Below, in pieces: positions 1 to 6,326 of a DNA stretch of 6,478 bases. Every line of letters begins with the position of its first letter. Position 1 is the stretch's first letter. A program made the translations under genes and the position numbers. The DNA comes from Marinobacterium sp. xm-d-530. Lineage in GTDB: Bacteria > Pseudomonadota > Gammaproteobacteria > Pseudomonadales > Balneatricaceae. The notes under the pieces are model-generated. The model was given only the letters and a program-made list of their open reading frames with translations. It had not been told where the DNA came from and did no database searches. Where the stretch lies: the NCBI GenBank assembly GCA_949499045.1, contig CATEEE010000142.1, positions 1-6,478 on the forward strand. The letters run 5' to 3'.

Positions 1-237
1 AACCGCGATGGCCACAAACAGCCAGCGCTGCCAACCCTCTTCATTTGCTAAAAAGCTAAAAGCCGCTCCCGTGTTGTGCAGCAGCCTTAAGTCAAAGATC
101 GGGAGAACAGCGATCGGCAAGTTATAGCTCAGCATACTGGATGCTAGCGCCTTACTGCCAAGATCAAGCACTACAATGGCTAGGCTAAGCCATAGCCACT
201 GCAGTGCAGAGGGGTTACGCGAAGTGACGCTGCTCAC
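1..237 (-). CDS. lspA: Lipoprotein signal peptidase (signal peptidase II), N-terminal part, cut by window edge
   Basis: LspA is an inner-membrane aspartyl protease that cleaves the signal peptide of diacylglyceryl-modified prolipoproteins, the step after Lgt. The first 79 codons are visible. They begin VSSVTSRNPSALQWLWLSLA and run in frame to base 1. The first membrane segment (about residues 13-24) leads into the conserved LDLGSK block, whose Asp25 matches the conserved Asp near position 23 of E. coli LspA. The family motif NTGAAFSFL follows at about 55-63, then GWQRW. The two catalytic aspartates lie further on, outside the window. I chose the GTG start at 235-237 because an AGAGGG ribosome-binding sequence (243-248) sits five bases upstream and because the N-terminus then matches the family. 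The start lies inside the ileS 3' end, a 23-nt overlap, so translation is probably coupled to ileS. The family assignment is secure; the exact start is very likely but inferred. Confidence 0.95.
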   Translation of the reverse strand, partial: MSSVTSRNPSALQWLWLSLAIVVLDLGSKALASSMLSYNLPIAVLPIFDLRLLHNTGAAFSFLANEEGWQRWLFVAIAV

Positions 238-3025
238 CTTCGCCCTCTACGTTATCGACACAACGTGTGCATAGCTCTGGGTGATTTGTGTTTTGGCCAA
301 AATCTTCACGGTGGTGCCAACAACGCGCACATTTAGCTTCTTCTGAAGCCTTAACAGCTACTTTAAGACCTTCCACCGCGGTCTCACGAGCATCGGCACC
401 ATTCGCTAATGGCTCAATGCTTGCAGTCGATGTGATCAATACAAAGCGAAGCTCATCGCCCAGACGATCTAGATCGGCCGTGATCTGCTCATCCGCGTAT
501 AGAGTTACTTCAGCTGCAAGAGAAGCCTTAACTAGCTTCTCGTTACGCGCCTCTTCCAGACACTTGTTCACCGCCTGTTTAACCTGAAGTACACGCTCCC
601 AGTACTCACGACCAAAAGCATCGTCTGCGGTCATCTCAAACAGCCCTTCATACCAAGTCGTTAGCATGGCACTTTCTGGGTTGTTACCTGGCAGCACTTC
701 GATGATCTCATCAGCAGTGAAGCTAAGGATCGGTGCAATCCAGCGAACCAGTGCTTGCGCAATGTGGAACAGAGCCGTCTGACATGAACGACGAGCCAAG
801 CTGTCTGGCTTAGTCGTGTACTGACGGTCTTTAATGATGTCTAGGTAGAAGCCACCCAACTCTTGAGCACAGAAGTTGTGAACTTGCTGGTAAACATCCA
901 AGAAACGGTAGCTATTGTAAGCATCAATCACACGCTGTTGCAGACGGTAAGCCGAATCAACTGCCCAACGATCCAGCGCCAGCATCTCTTCTGGTTTTAC
1001 GCTGTGCGCCTCTGGCTCAAAACCATTGAGGTTTGCCAAAAGGAAGCGCGACGTATTACGGATACGACGGTAGCTGTCTGCCGTACGTTGAAGAATCTGA
1101 TCCGATACAGCCATATCGCCCGAGTAATCAGTAGAGGCAACCCAAAGACGCAAAATATCAGCACCGAGTTTGTCGTTGACCTGCTGCGGTGCAATGACAT
1201 TACCCAAGGACTTAGACATTTTGTAGCCCTTCTCATCGACCGTGAAGCCGTGAGTCAGAACCTGCTTGTACGGAGCACAACCGTTAATCGCGATCGATGT
1301 TTTCAGTGACGACTGGAACCAACCACGGTGCTGATCCGACCCTTCTAGGTACATGTCAGCCGGGAAGGTCAGACTCTCCTTGGTGCGCAGAACCGAGTGG
1401 TGCGTGACGCCCGAATCGAACCATACGTCCATGGTATCGGTCACTTTATCGTAATCTGCTGCCTCATCACCCAACAACTCTACTGGATCCAGATCAAACC
1501 ATGCATCGATACCGGTCTCTTCGATACGCTGCGCAACCTGCTCGATCAACTCAGTCGTGCGTGGGTGAAGTTCACCTGTCTGCTTGTGAGTGAATAGCGT
1601 AATCGGCGTACCCCAAGTACGTTGACGCGATACACACCAGTCTGGACTCTGGCCGACCATCGCTTCAATACGCGTCTGACCCCAATCAGGGAACCACTGC
1701 ACACCCTTGATCGCATCCATTGCGTCCGCTTTAAGGTTCTCTTTCTCCATTGAGATGAACCACTGTGGCGTTGCACGGTAGATCAATGGCGTTTTAGTAC
1801 GCCAGCAGTGTGGGTAGCTGTGCTGGAAACGTTTTAGGTGAACCAACTTGCCTTCACGCTCTAACGCTTCCGTCACGGGTGCATCTGCTTTGTAGACATG
1901 GATGCCTGCAAATTCACCCGCAGCATCCGTGTAGACACCATCCGCTTGAACAAGGTTAAGGGTTTTAAGGTCGTAACGGTTACCAACAATGAAGTCGTCC
2001 ATACCGTGATCAGGCGCAGTGTGGACAGCACCAGTACCCGCATCGGTTGTAACGTGATCGCCTAGGATTACAGGTACTTCACGATCGAACACAGGGTGTT
2101 CAAGTTTAAGCAGCTCCAGCGCCGCACCGTTTACACGACCTAGGACTTCAAACTTATCGACGCCCCAGCGCTCCATGATCGATTCAACCATCGACTCAGC
2201 TAGCACCTGGTAATCGACACCGCTCTCTAGGTGCACTTCAACCAAGGCATACTCCAACTCACCGTTAACCGATACCGCTTGGTTAGCAGGAATTGTCCAT
2301 GGCGTTGTTGTCCAGATGACGAGGGAAACGTTTGCTTTGTCAGTACCGAACAGTGCATTCACTTTTGTTTGATCAACAAAGGTGAAGCGCACATCAATTG
2401 CCGTAGAGGTTTTGTCTTGGTACTCAACCTCCGTCTCAGCCAATGCCGATTTACCGACCACACTCCAGTAGACCGGTTTGTAACCTTTAACTAGGTGACC
2501 ACGCTCTGCAATTTTACCCAATGCACGAACGGTATTGGCTTCGGTTTTGAAGTTCATCGTTAGGTATGGGTCATCCCAATCACCCTGAATACCTAAACGA
2601 ATAAAGTCCTCTTTCTGACCCGCAATCTGCTCAGTCGCATAGGAGCGGCACTTAGCACGGAAGTCTGCGTACGAGACTTTCTCGCCCGCTTTGCCGATCA
2701 GTGTCTCTACCTTGTGCTCGATCGGCAGACCGTGACAGTCCCAACCGGGTGTGTATGGCGAATCAAAACCACTCAGGGTTTTGGATTTGATGATCATATC
2801 TTTGATGATCTTATTCACCGCGTGACCAATGTGAATACTGCCGTTAGCGTATGGAGGGCCATCGTGCAGAATAAATTTTGGTCGACCTGAGCTTACTTCA
2901 CGAATGCGTGCGTAAAGATCCATCTCTTTCCATTTAGCAAGACGCTTAGGTTCAGCAGATGGCAGGTTACCGCGCATTGGGAACGCAGTTTCCGGCAGGT
3001 TTAGAGTCGGTTTGTAATCGGTCAT
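215..3025 (-). CDS. ileS: Isoleucyl-tRNA synthetase (bacterial type, complete)
   Basis: IleRS charges tRNA-Ile with isoleucine in the cytoplasm and hydrolyses mischarged valine. The 936-residue product is close to the E. coli enzyme (938). Seen in order: class I signature PPYANGSIHIGH (57-68, HIGH at 65-68), GWDCHGLPIEH (94-104), the CP1 editing domain with WTTTPWTIPANQAV (238-251) and GTGAVHTAPDHGMDDF (330-345; Asp343 corresponds to the editing Asp342 of E. coli), WCVSRQRTWG (463-472), KMSKS (602-606), the helical anticodon-binding region, and a C-terminal zinc finger with Cys899, 902, 919 and 922. All catalytic motifs are intact. A TTG codon lies directly before the ATG at 3023-3025, but the ATG gives MTDYKPTLNLPET, which matches E. 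coli MSDYKSTLNLPET, so the ATG is preferred. Only 15 nt separate it from the ribF stop, and lspA overlaps its end, so the three genes are almost certainly cotranscribed. The two-Cys-pair finger and the editing motifs point to the common bacterial type. Confidence 0.98.
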   Translation of the reverse strand: MTDYKPTLNLPETAFPMRGNLPSAEPKRLAKWKEMDLYARIREVSSGRPKFILHDGPPYANGSIHIGHAVNKIIKDMIIKSKTLSGFDSPYTPGWDCHGLPIEHKVETLIGKAGEKVSYADFRAKCRSYATEQIAGQKEDFIRLGIQGDWDDPYLTMNFKTEANTVRALGKIAERGHLVKGYKPVYWSVVGKSALAETEVEYQDKTSTAIDVRFTFVDQTKVNALFGTDKANVSLVIWTTTPWTIPANQAVSVNGELEYALVEVHLESGVDYQVLAESMVESIMERWGVDKFEVLGRVNGAALELLKLEHPVFDREVPVILGDHVTTDAGTGAVHTAPDHGMDDFIVGNRYDLKTLNLVQADGVYTDAAGEFAGIHVYKADAPVTEALEREGKLVHLKRFQHSYPHCWRTKTPLIYRATPQWFISMEKENLKADAMDAIKGVQWFPDWGQTRIEAMVGQSPDWCVSRQRTWGTPITLFTHKQTGELHPRTTELIEQVAQRIEETGIDAWFDLDPVELLGDEAADYDKVTDTMDVWFDSGVTHHSVLRTKESLTFPADMYLEGSDQHRGWFQSSLKTSIAINGCAPYKQVLTHGFTVDEKGYKMSKSLGNVIAPQQVNDKLGADILRLWVASTDYSGDMAVSDQILQRTADSYRRIRNTSRFLLANLNGFEPEAHSVKPEEMLALDRWAVDSAYRLQQRVIDAYNSYRFLDVYQQVHNFCAQELGGFYLDIIKDRQYTTKPDSLARRSCQTALFHIAQALVRWIAPILSFTADEIIEVLPGNNPESAMLTTWYEGLFEMTADDAFGREYWERVLQVKQAVNKCLEEARNEKLVKASLAAEVTLYADEQITADLDRLGDELRFVLITSTASIEPLANGADARETAVEGLKVAVKASEEAKCARCWHHREDFGQNTNHPELCTRCVDNVEGEGEQRHFA
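243..248 (-). promoter_or_regulatory. Ribosome-binding site for lspA, inside ileS
   Basis: On the minus strand the sequence reads AGAGGG, then five bases, then GTG. It lies within the last ileS codons, so ribosomes finishing ileS pass directly over it. It supports the GTG start of lspA over any later ATG. Confidence 0.7.
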
Positions 3026-3040
3026 CAATCCAGTCCCAGT

Positions 3041-3973
3041 TTAGGTATTTGCGACAGCGAACCAAGCGCGCGCTGCAGCGATATCTTTTGCGATCTGTTC
3101 TCGCAAAGCATCCAATCCTTCAAAGCGTTGCTCTGCACGCATTGGATGTAAAAATTCAACACTGAGCAACTCACCGTAGAGCTGCCCCGAAAAATCTAGC
3201 AAGTGCACTTCCAACACAGGTCGCACACCATTGAGTGTCGGCCGACTGCCGACATTGCAAATAGCGTTGTAGGCTTTACCCGCCAAATGCGCCCTTACTG
3301 TGTAAACACCCCGCATTGGGCAAGCGTACTTATGCATGCGCACATTGGCTGTCGGAAAGCCCAACTCACGCCCCACTTTTTGGCCATGTTGCACACGACC
3401 GGTGACGCGATAGCGGCGCCCTAATAAGCGAGCAGCCAACGATAAATTGTTGGCGGTTAAGGTCTCACGCACACGTGAACTACTGACTCGCTCATCCTCT
3501 AAAATCAGAGTCGGGGTATCGGCGACGGAAAAACCATGCGACTCACCCGCTGACTTCAACAGTGCATAATCGCCACGGCGATCACAACCAAAACGAAAAT
3601 CATCGCCGACCACGAAGTGTTTAACACCTAAACCCTTCAGCAACAGCTCATCAACAAACGCCTCGGCTGACAGTGAACGCAAACGCTCGTTGAAGCTCAA
3701 ACAAAGTACGCGATCAACGCCTTCTGCTTCTAACAAACGAAGCTTCTCACCAAAACGGGTGAGGCGAGGCGGAGCTGACTCTGGCGAAAAAAATTCACGC
3801 GGCTGCGGTTCAAACACAATCACAGCAGAGGGCAAACCGAGTTGTTGTGCTTTTTCTCGGACACCCGACAGTATCATCTGATGACCTAAGTGAACGCCGT
3901 CAAAGTTACCGATCGTCGCAACGCAGCCGCGATGATGATCGCGTAAATTGTGAAGCCCTCGAATCAGTTCCAT
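3041..3973 (-). CDS. ribF: Bifunctional riboflavin kinase / FMN adenylyltransferase (FAD synthetase)
   Basis: RibF makes FMN from riboflavin plus ATP, then FAD from FMN plus ATP, in the cytoplasm. The 310-residue product is close to E. coli RibF (313). The N-terminal adenylyltransferase domain shows IGNFDGVHLGH (21-31, the nucleotidyltransferase HxGH-type site), FEPQPREFF (54-62), VGDDFRFG (122-129) and the SSSRVRE block (164-170). The C-terminal kinase domain shows GRELGFPTANV (201-211), GVYTV (222-226), NVGSRPT (240-246) and EVHLLDF followed by LYGE (255-268). A TTG at 3992-3994 would add seven residues, but the ATG at 3971-3973 gives MELIRGLHNL, matching E. coli MKLIRGIHNL, so I chose the ATG. 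I see no strong Shine-Dalgarno sequence in front of either candidate. The gene lies 112 nt after murJ and 15 nt before ileS; a probable promoter sits in the upstream gap. Confidence 0.97.
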   Translation of the reverse strand: MELIRGLHNLRDHHRGCVATIGNFDGVHLGHQMILSGVREKAQQLGLPSAVIVFEPQPREFFSPESAPPRLTRFGEKLRLLEAEGVDRVLCLSFNERLRSLSAEAFVDELLLKGLGVKHFVVGDDFRFGCDRRGDYALLKSAGESHGFSVADTPTLILEDERVSSSRVRETLTANNLSLAARLLGRRYRVTGRVQHGQKVGRELGFPTANVRMHKYACPMRGVYTVRAHLAGKAYNAICNVGSRPTLNGVRPVLEVHLLDFSGQLYGELLSVEFLHPMRAEQRFEGLDALREQIAKDIAAARAWFAVANT

Positions 3974-4019
3974 TGCGTTATCAGTTTCACCCAAGAATCA
4001 GACAAATAATAAACGCGGG

Positions 4020-4049
4020 ATTATAGCGCATGCAGGCCCCTCTAATTAA
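4020..4049 (-). promoter_or_regulatory. Probable sigma70 promoter for ribF-ileS-lspA
   Basis: Reading the minus strand, a perfect TATAAT -10 hexamer occupies 4020-4025. The best -35 candidate is TTAATT at 4044-4049 with an 18-bp spacer, which matches the consensus at only three of six bases. Transcription would begin near 4013, giving a leader of about 40 nt to the ribF ATG. The -10 is convincing and the -35 weak, so either an activator helps or the promoter is modest. It would let ribF, ileS and lspA be expressed independently of murJ. The placement is an inference from sequence alone. Confidence 0.55.
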
Positions 4050-4064
4050 GACCTAAAGCGCTAT
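4023..4064. repeat. 7-bp inverted repeat overlapping the ribF -10 region
   Basis: ATAGCGC at 4023-4029 is repeated as its exact reverse complement GCGCTAT at 4058-4064, with 28 bp between. The left arm overlaps the -10 hexamer of the putative ribF promoter and the right arm lies upstream of its -35. This could be a protein-binding pair or chance; there is no U-tract, so it does not look like a terminator for murJ. Confidence 0.3.
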
Positions 4065-4085
4065 GTTTGAAGGAAATTCTCGACT

Positions 4086-5639
4086 TTAGCCACGCAAATG
4101 GCGCATTCGCACACCAGAAAGGATCAACGAGGCGCAGTAAACCAGAACAGCGCCAGCCACGAGCAGCAACATCCACTCAACTCTTTGCCATAAACCAGCC
4201 GACAACCAGTCCGAAGCAGCAGGCGCGAACAGTAGAACAACCGCCGCCATCAATGCATTGGCACATACCAACTGCAGTGACCACTTCAGCCAACCAGACT
4301 GCCATTTAAAGACACCCTGTTTAATCAAGCCATGCAACAACCAGCCCGCATTCATGAAAGCCGACAGCGCGGTCGCTAAGGCAAGGCCGGCATGCGCCAG
4401 AGGAAAGACGAGAATCAGGTTAAATACCATATTCGCCACCATTGCTTTCACGGCAATTTTGACGGGAGTTTTCGTATCTTGACGAGAGAAGTAGCCTGGC
4501 GCCAATACTTTGATCAGCATAAAGGCGAGTAGCCCCAATCCATAAGCCCGAAGACTCATAGCCGCCATACTGACATCACGATCGGTCATCTCACCGTAAT
4601 GGAACAGAGTCGTTAACAGAGGCTCCGCCAAAAGAATCAACGCCACCGCCGAAGGAATCCCAATCAACAGCACCATTCGCACTGCCCAATCCAACATCTT
4701 GGCAAACTCGTCCCCTGACTTTTCAGCGTGCTTACGAGATAGGCTGGGAAGAATCACCGTTGCAATCGCGATGCCAAACACCCCCAACGGGAGCTCTGCC
4801 AAACGATCTGAGTAATAGAGCCAAGAGACACTCCCCGTCTGTAAGAAAGAGGCAAGCACGGTATCCAGTAGCAAGTTAATCTGTGCAACTGACACGCCAA
4901 ACAGAGCGGGTAGCATCAGCTTCAGAATGCGCCGTACACCTTCATCCTTCCAACCCGCTTGCGGTACTGGCAATAGACGCAAGCGTGCAAGGAACGGCAA
5001 CTGGAACAGCAATTGAACAGTACCAGCCATCAACACCCCCCACGCGAGGGCCATAATAGGCGGATCAAACAGTGGACTCAGGTAGACCGCTGACCCAATC
5101 AGACAGACATTCAGCAACACCGGAGTAAACGCAGGCACCGCAAAACGCTCATAGGAGTTCAGTATGGCACCGCAGAATGCCGTGAGGGATATCAGCATCA
5201 GATAAGGGAAGGTAATACGGAGCATGTCCGCCGCAAGACCAAAGCTCTCGGAGCCAGATAGGTAAAAACCAGGCGCAAACAGCATCGCCAACAGTGGCGA
5301 ACCAATACTACCCAACAGAGTGACCAGCAACAGCACAAAACCCAAACTACCGGCCGTGCGGTTAACTAGAAACTGAACAGCCGTTAAGTCACGTTGCGAA
5401 CGGTACTCAGAAAGCACCGGTACAAAAGCTTGAGCAAAAGCCCCTTCGGCAAAAAGGCGTCTTAAGAAGTTAGGAATTTTAAAGGCGACAAAAAAGGCAT
5501 CGGAGGCACCGCTAGCACCGAAATAGCCAGCAACCACTACATCACGAATCAAACCCAGCACGCGCGAGATCATGGTCATGATGCCAACAACAGCACTTGA
5601 GCGCAGCAGACCGCCGCTAGATGTCGCTTTTTGACTCAA
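4086..5639 (-). CDS. murJ: Lipid II flippase MurJ (MviN family, MOP superfamily)
   Basis: MurJ is an inner-membrane protein that flips the peptidoglycan precursor lipid II to the periplasmic face. The 517-residue product (E. coli 511) is hydrophobic throughout and fits the 14-helix MurJ fold. Family blocks are clear: SRVLGLIRDVVVAGYFGASG (25-44), SDAFFVAFKIPNFLRRLFAEG (46-66) and SDRLAELPLGVFGIA (277-291). Residues shown to matter in E. coli MurJ appear conserved by alignment: Arg26, Arg32, Asp47, Arg60 and Arg279 correspond to R18, R24, D39, R52 and R270. The start is TTG at 5637-5639. An in-frame TAA lies only two codons upstream, a good GAGGT Shine-Dalgarno sits six bases before the TTG, and the first ATG (codon 21) would remove part of the first membrane helix. 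It is the first gene of the minus-strand group, read from a promoter at 5673-5700 and divergent from rpsT. I see no terminator after its stop, so readthrough into ribF is likely. Confidence 0.97.
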   Translation of the reverse strand: MSQKATSSGGLLRSSAVVGIMTMISRVLGLIRDVVVAGYFGASGASDAFFVAFKIPNFLRRLFAEGAFAQAFVPVLSEYRSQRDLTAVQFLVNRTAGSLGFVLLLVTLLGSIGSPLLAMLFAPGFYLSGSESFGLAADMLRITFPYLMLISLTAFCGAILNSYERFAVPAFTPVLLNVCLIGSAVYLSPLFDPPIMALAWGVLMAGTVQLLFQLPFLARLRLLPVPQAGWKDEGVRRILKLMLPALFGVSVAQINLLLDTVLASFLQTGSVSWLYYSDRLAELPLGVFGIAIATVILPSLSRKHAEKSGDEFAKMLDWAVRMVLLIGIPSAVALILLAEPLLTTLFHYGEMTDRDVSMAAMSLRAYGLGLLAFMLIKVLAPGYFSRQDTKTPVKIAVKAMVANMVFNLILVFPLAHAGLALATALSAFMNAGWLLHGLIKQGVFKWQSGWLKWSLQLVCANALMAAVVLLFAPAASDWLSAGLWQRVEWMLLLVAGAVLVYCASLILSGVRMRHLRG

Positions 5640-5645
5640 CTTTTA

Positions 5646-5650
5646 ACCTC
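5646..5650 (-). promoter_or_regulatory. Ribosome-binding site fixing the murJ TTG start
   Basis: The minus strand reads GAGGT, six bases, then TTG. An in-frame TAA lies at 5643-5645, between this site and the start codon, so no start further upstream is possible. This is the main evidence that murJ begins with TTG. Confidence 0.75.
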
Positions 5651-5672
5651 AATGTGCCGAATGAATCCGTCG

Positions 5673-5700
5673 ATTATCGCGTACCTAAGAAGAAGGTCAA
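5673..5700 (-). promoter_or_regulatory. Sigma70-type promoter for murJ
   Basis: On the minus strand, TTGACC (5695-5700, five of six consensus bases) is followed after 16 bp by GATAAT (5673-5678, five of six). Transcription would start near 5666, leaving a short leader of about 27 nt that contains the murJ ribosome-binding site. It sits back to back with the rpsT promoter: 30 bp separate the two -35 hexamers. Confidence 0.7.
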
Positions 5701-5730
5701 CTAAAAGTGCATTTCTTCTGCGTTTAATGC

Positions 5731-5759
5731 TTGACAGACGGCAACGATATCGGAATAAT
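5731..5759 (+). promoter_or_regulatory. Strong sigma70-type promoter for rpsT
   Basis: A perfect TTGACA -35 (5731-5736) is followed by an optimal 17-bp spacer and AATAAT (5754-5759, five of six consensus bases). The expected start is near 5766, giving a leader of about 55 nt before rpsT. A strong promoter suits a ribosomal protein gene. The bases after the -10 (TTCGCAT) are only moderately GC-rich, so they do not by themselves argue for stringent control. Confidence 0.8.
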
Positions 5760-5774
5760 TTCGCATCCAATTTT

Positions 5775-5795
5775 GAGACGCAAGTCTCTTTTGTT
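5775..5795 (+). promoter_or_regulatory. Leader hairpin with GNRA tetraloop and U-rich tail upstream of rpsT
   Basis: GAGAC (5775-5779) pairs exactly with GTCTC (5784-5788) across a GCAA loop, which is a stable GNRA tetraloop. It is followed by TTTTGTTT-type sequence. It lies near the 5' end of the predicted rpsT transcript, 33 nt or more before the start codon. S20 is known in E. coli to repress its own translation, so an autoregulatory role is conceivable; a weak attenuator is another reading. The pairing is seen; the function is inferred. Confidence 0.45.
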
Positions 5796-5806
5796 TAACT
5801 CAAATT

Positions 5807-5813
5807 TAAGGAG
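5807..5813 (+). promoter_or_regulatory. Consensus ribosome-binding site for rpsT
   Basis: TAAGGAG is a full seven-base match to the anti-Shine-Dalgarno core, seven bases before the GTG start. It fixes the start at 5821 and compensates for a non-ATG codon in a gene that must be highly expressed. Confidence 0.85.
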
Positions 5814-5820
5814 CTCAGCT

Positions 5821-6087
5821 GTGGCAAATTCCGCAGGATCTCGTAAACGTGCTCGCCAGGCGGAAAAGCGTCGTCAACATAACGCTAGCCTGCGCTCCAT
5901 GGTACGTACTTACATCAAGAAAGTACTAAAAGAAGTTGCTGGTGGTGACCAAGCTGCTGCTAACGAAGCATTCAAAGTTGCTCAGCCTATCCTAGATAGC
6001 TCAGTAAACAAAGGAATCTTCAAGAAGAGCGCTGTTGCACGCACTAAGAGCCGCCTAAACGCACGCATCAAAGCGATGGCTGCATAA
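5821..6087 (+). CDS. rpsT: 30S ribosomal protein S20
   Basis: S20 is a primary 16S rRNA-binding protein of the small subunit, needed for its assembly. The 88-residue product (E. coli 87) is very basic. It shows the family core RKRARQAEKRRQHNASLRSM near the N-terminus, then VRTYIKKVLKE and a C-terminal KSAVARTKSRLNARIKAM block. The start is GTG at 5821, with TAAGGAG seven bases upstream and the family N-terminus (M)ANS. The open frame continues upstream to 5731, but that first TTG is part of the -35 hexamer and is not transcribed. E. coli rpsT also uses a non-ATG start (UUG), which is tied to its autoregulation; GTG here may be parallel. The gene has its own promoter and its own terminator, and stands alone between divergent murJ and convergent proB. 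Confidence 0.97.
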   Translation: MANSAGSRKRARQAEKRRQHNASLRSMVRTYIKKVLKEVAGGDQAAANEAFKVAQPILDSSVNKGIFKKSAVARTKSRLNARIKAMAA

Positions 6088-6108
6088 GCGACCACTTTAA
6101 AGCTTTTC

Positions 6109-6135
6109 AAAAACCCGCTTCTTAGCGGGTTTTTT
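6109..6135 (+). terminator. Rho-independent terminator of rpsT
   Basis: ACCCGCT (6113-6119) pairs with AGCGGGT (6124-6130) around a TCTT loop, and the stem extends through A/T pairs to 6109 and 6134. A run of six T (6130-6135) follows. It begins 21 nt after the rpsT stop. The matching A run at 6109-6113 means it could also stop minus-strand transcripts coming from proB. Confidence 0.9.
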
Positions 6136-6180
6136 GTTGCCTGGAATTTGGAAGATGCTGAAAAAGTAGTGTCACAAACC

Positions 6181-6272
6181 GGTGACTGGCTTTAGCCTGT
6201 CATCCGCTTTAATCGTATTTTCCAGAGACTTAGCTTGCCGGTATAGCGGCTGTCAGGCTGAAGTCAGACACC
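6181..6272. repeat. REPIN-like pair of inverted 28-bp repeats
   Basis: The arm at 6181-6208 matches the reverse complement of 6245-6272 at 23 of 28 positions, with a 36-bp spacer. Each arm is itself an imperfect palindrome: 6183-6191 pairs with 6194-6202 (8 of 9), and 6251-6259 with 6262-6270 (7 of 9). One pair differs between copies in a compensatory way (A6185-T6200 against T6253-A6268, which is T-A when read in the same orientation). Two inverted copies of a short palindrome in about 92 bp, between convergent genes, is the layout of REP/REPIN/BIME elements. Only one such element is in view, so dispersal in the genome is inferred. Confidence 0.5.
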
Positions 6273-6298
6273 CGAGATCGCTCCAACAAGTGAGGTTC

Positions 6299-6317
6299 GC
6301 GGCCTTCCCAAGGCCGC
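6299..6317 (-). other. GC-rich hairpin just downstream of proB
   Basis: GCGGCCTT (6299-6306) pairs perfectly with AAGGCCGC (6310-6317) across a CCC loop. On the minus strand it starts 10 nt after the proB stop. No T-run follows in either direction, so it is not a standard intrinsic terminator. It may protect the proB mRNA 3' end or mark a Rho-dependent stop. Confidence 0.45.
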
Positions 6318-6326
6318 TCCAGCGGT

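Noticed and set aside
863..1309. 148-codon plus-strand open frame opposite ileS, and the smaller open frames at 288-587, 1397-1597 and 2231-2494
   Set aside because: They lie entirely inside the intact, clearly conserved ileS gene on the other strand, resemble no family I know, and have no evident promoter or ribosome-binding site.
2006..2011. Asp in place of the E. coli Gly in the IleRS editing motif (APDHG instead of APGHG)
   Set aside because: The catalytic editing Asp343 and surrounding residues are intact, and I believe this variant occurs in other gammaproteobacterial IleRS proteins, so it is not evidence of lost editing.
3974..3994. Seven-residue N-terminal extension of RibF from a TTG
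   Set aside because: There is no ribosome-binding site before the TTG, and the ATG at 3971-3973 aligns exactly with the start of known RibF proteins.
3974..4085. FMN riboswitch upstream of ribF
   Set aside because: The gap is short, shows none of the conserved FMN-aptamer segments, and the predicted leader is only about 40 nt.
5731..5820. N-terminal extension of the rpsT frame by 30 codons
   Set aside because: Its TTG is the -35 hexamer of the rpsT promoter, so it would not be transcribed, and the S20 family begins at the GTG at 5821 behind a consensus ribosome-binding site.
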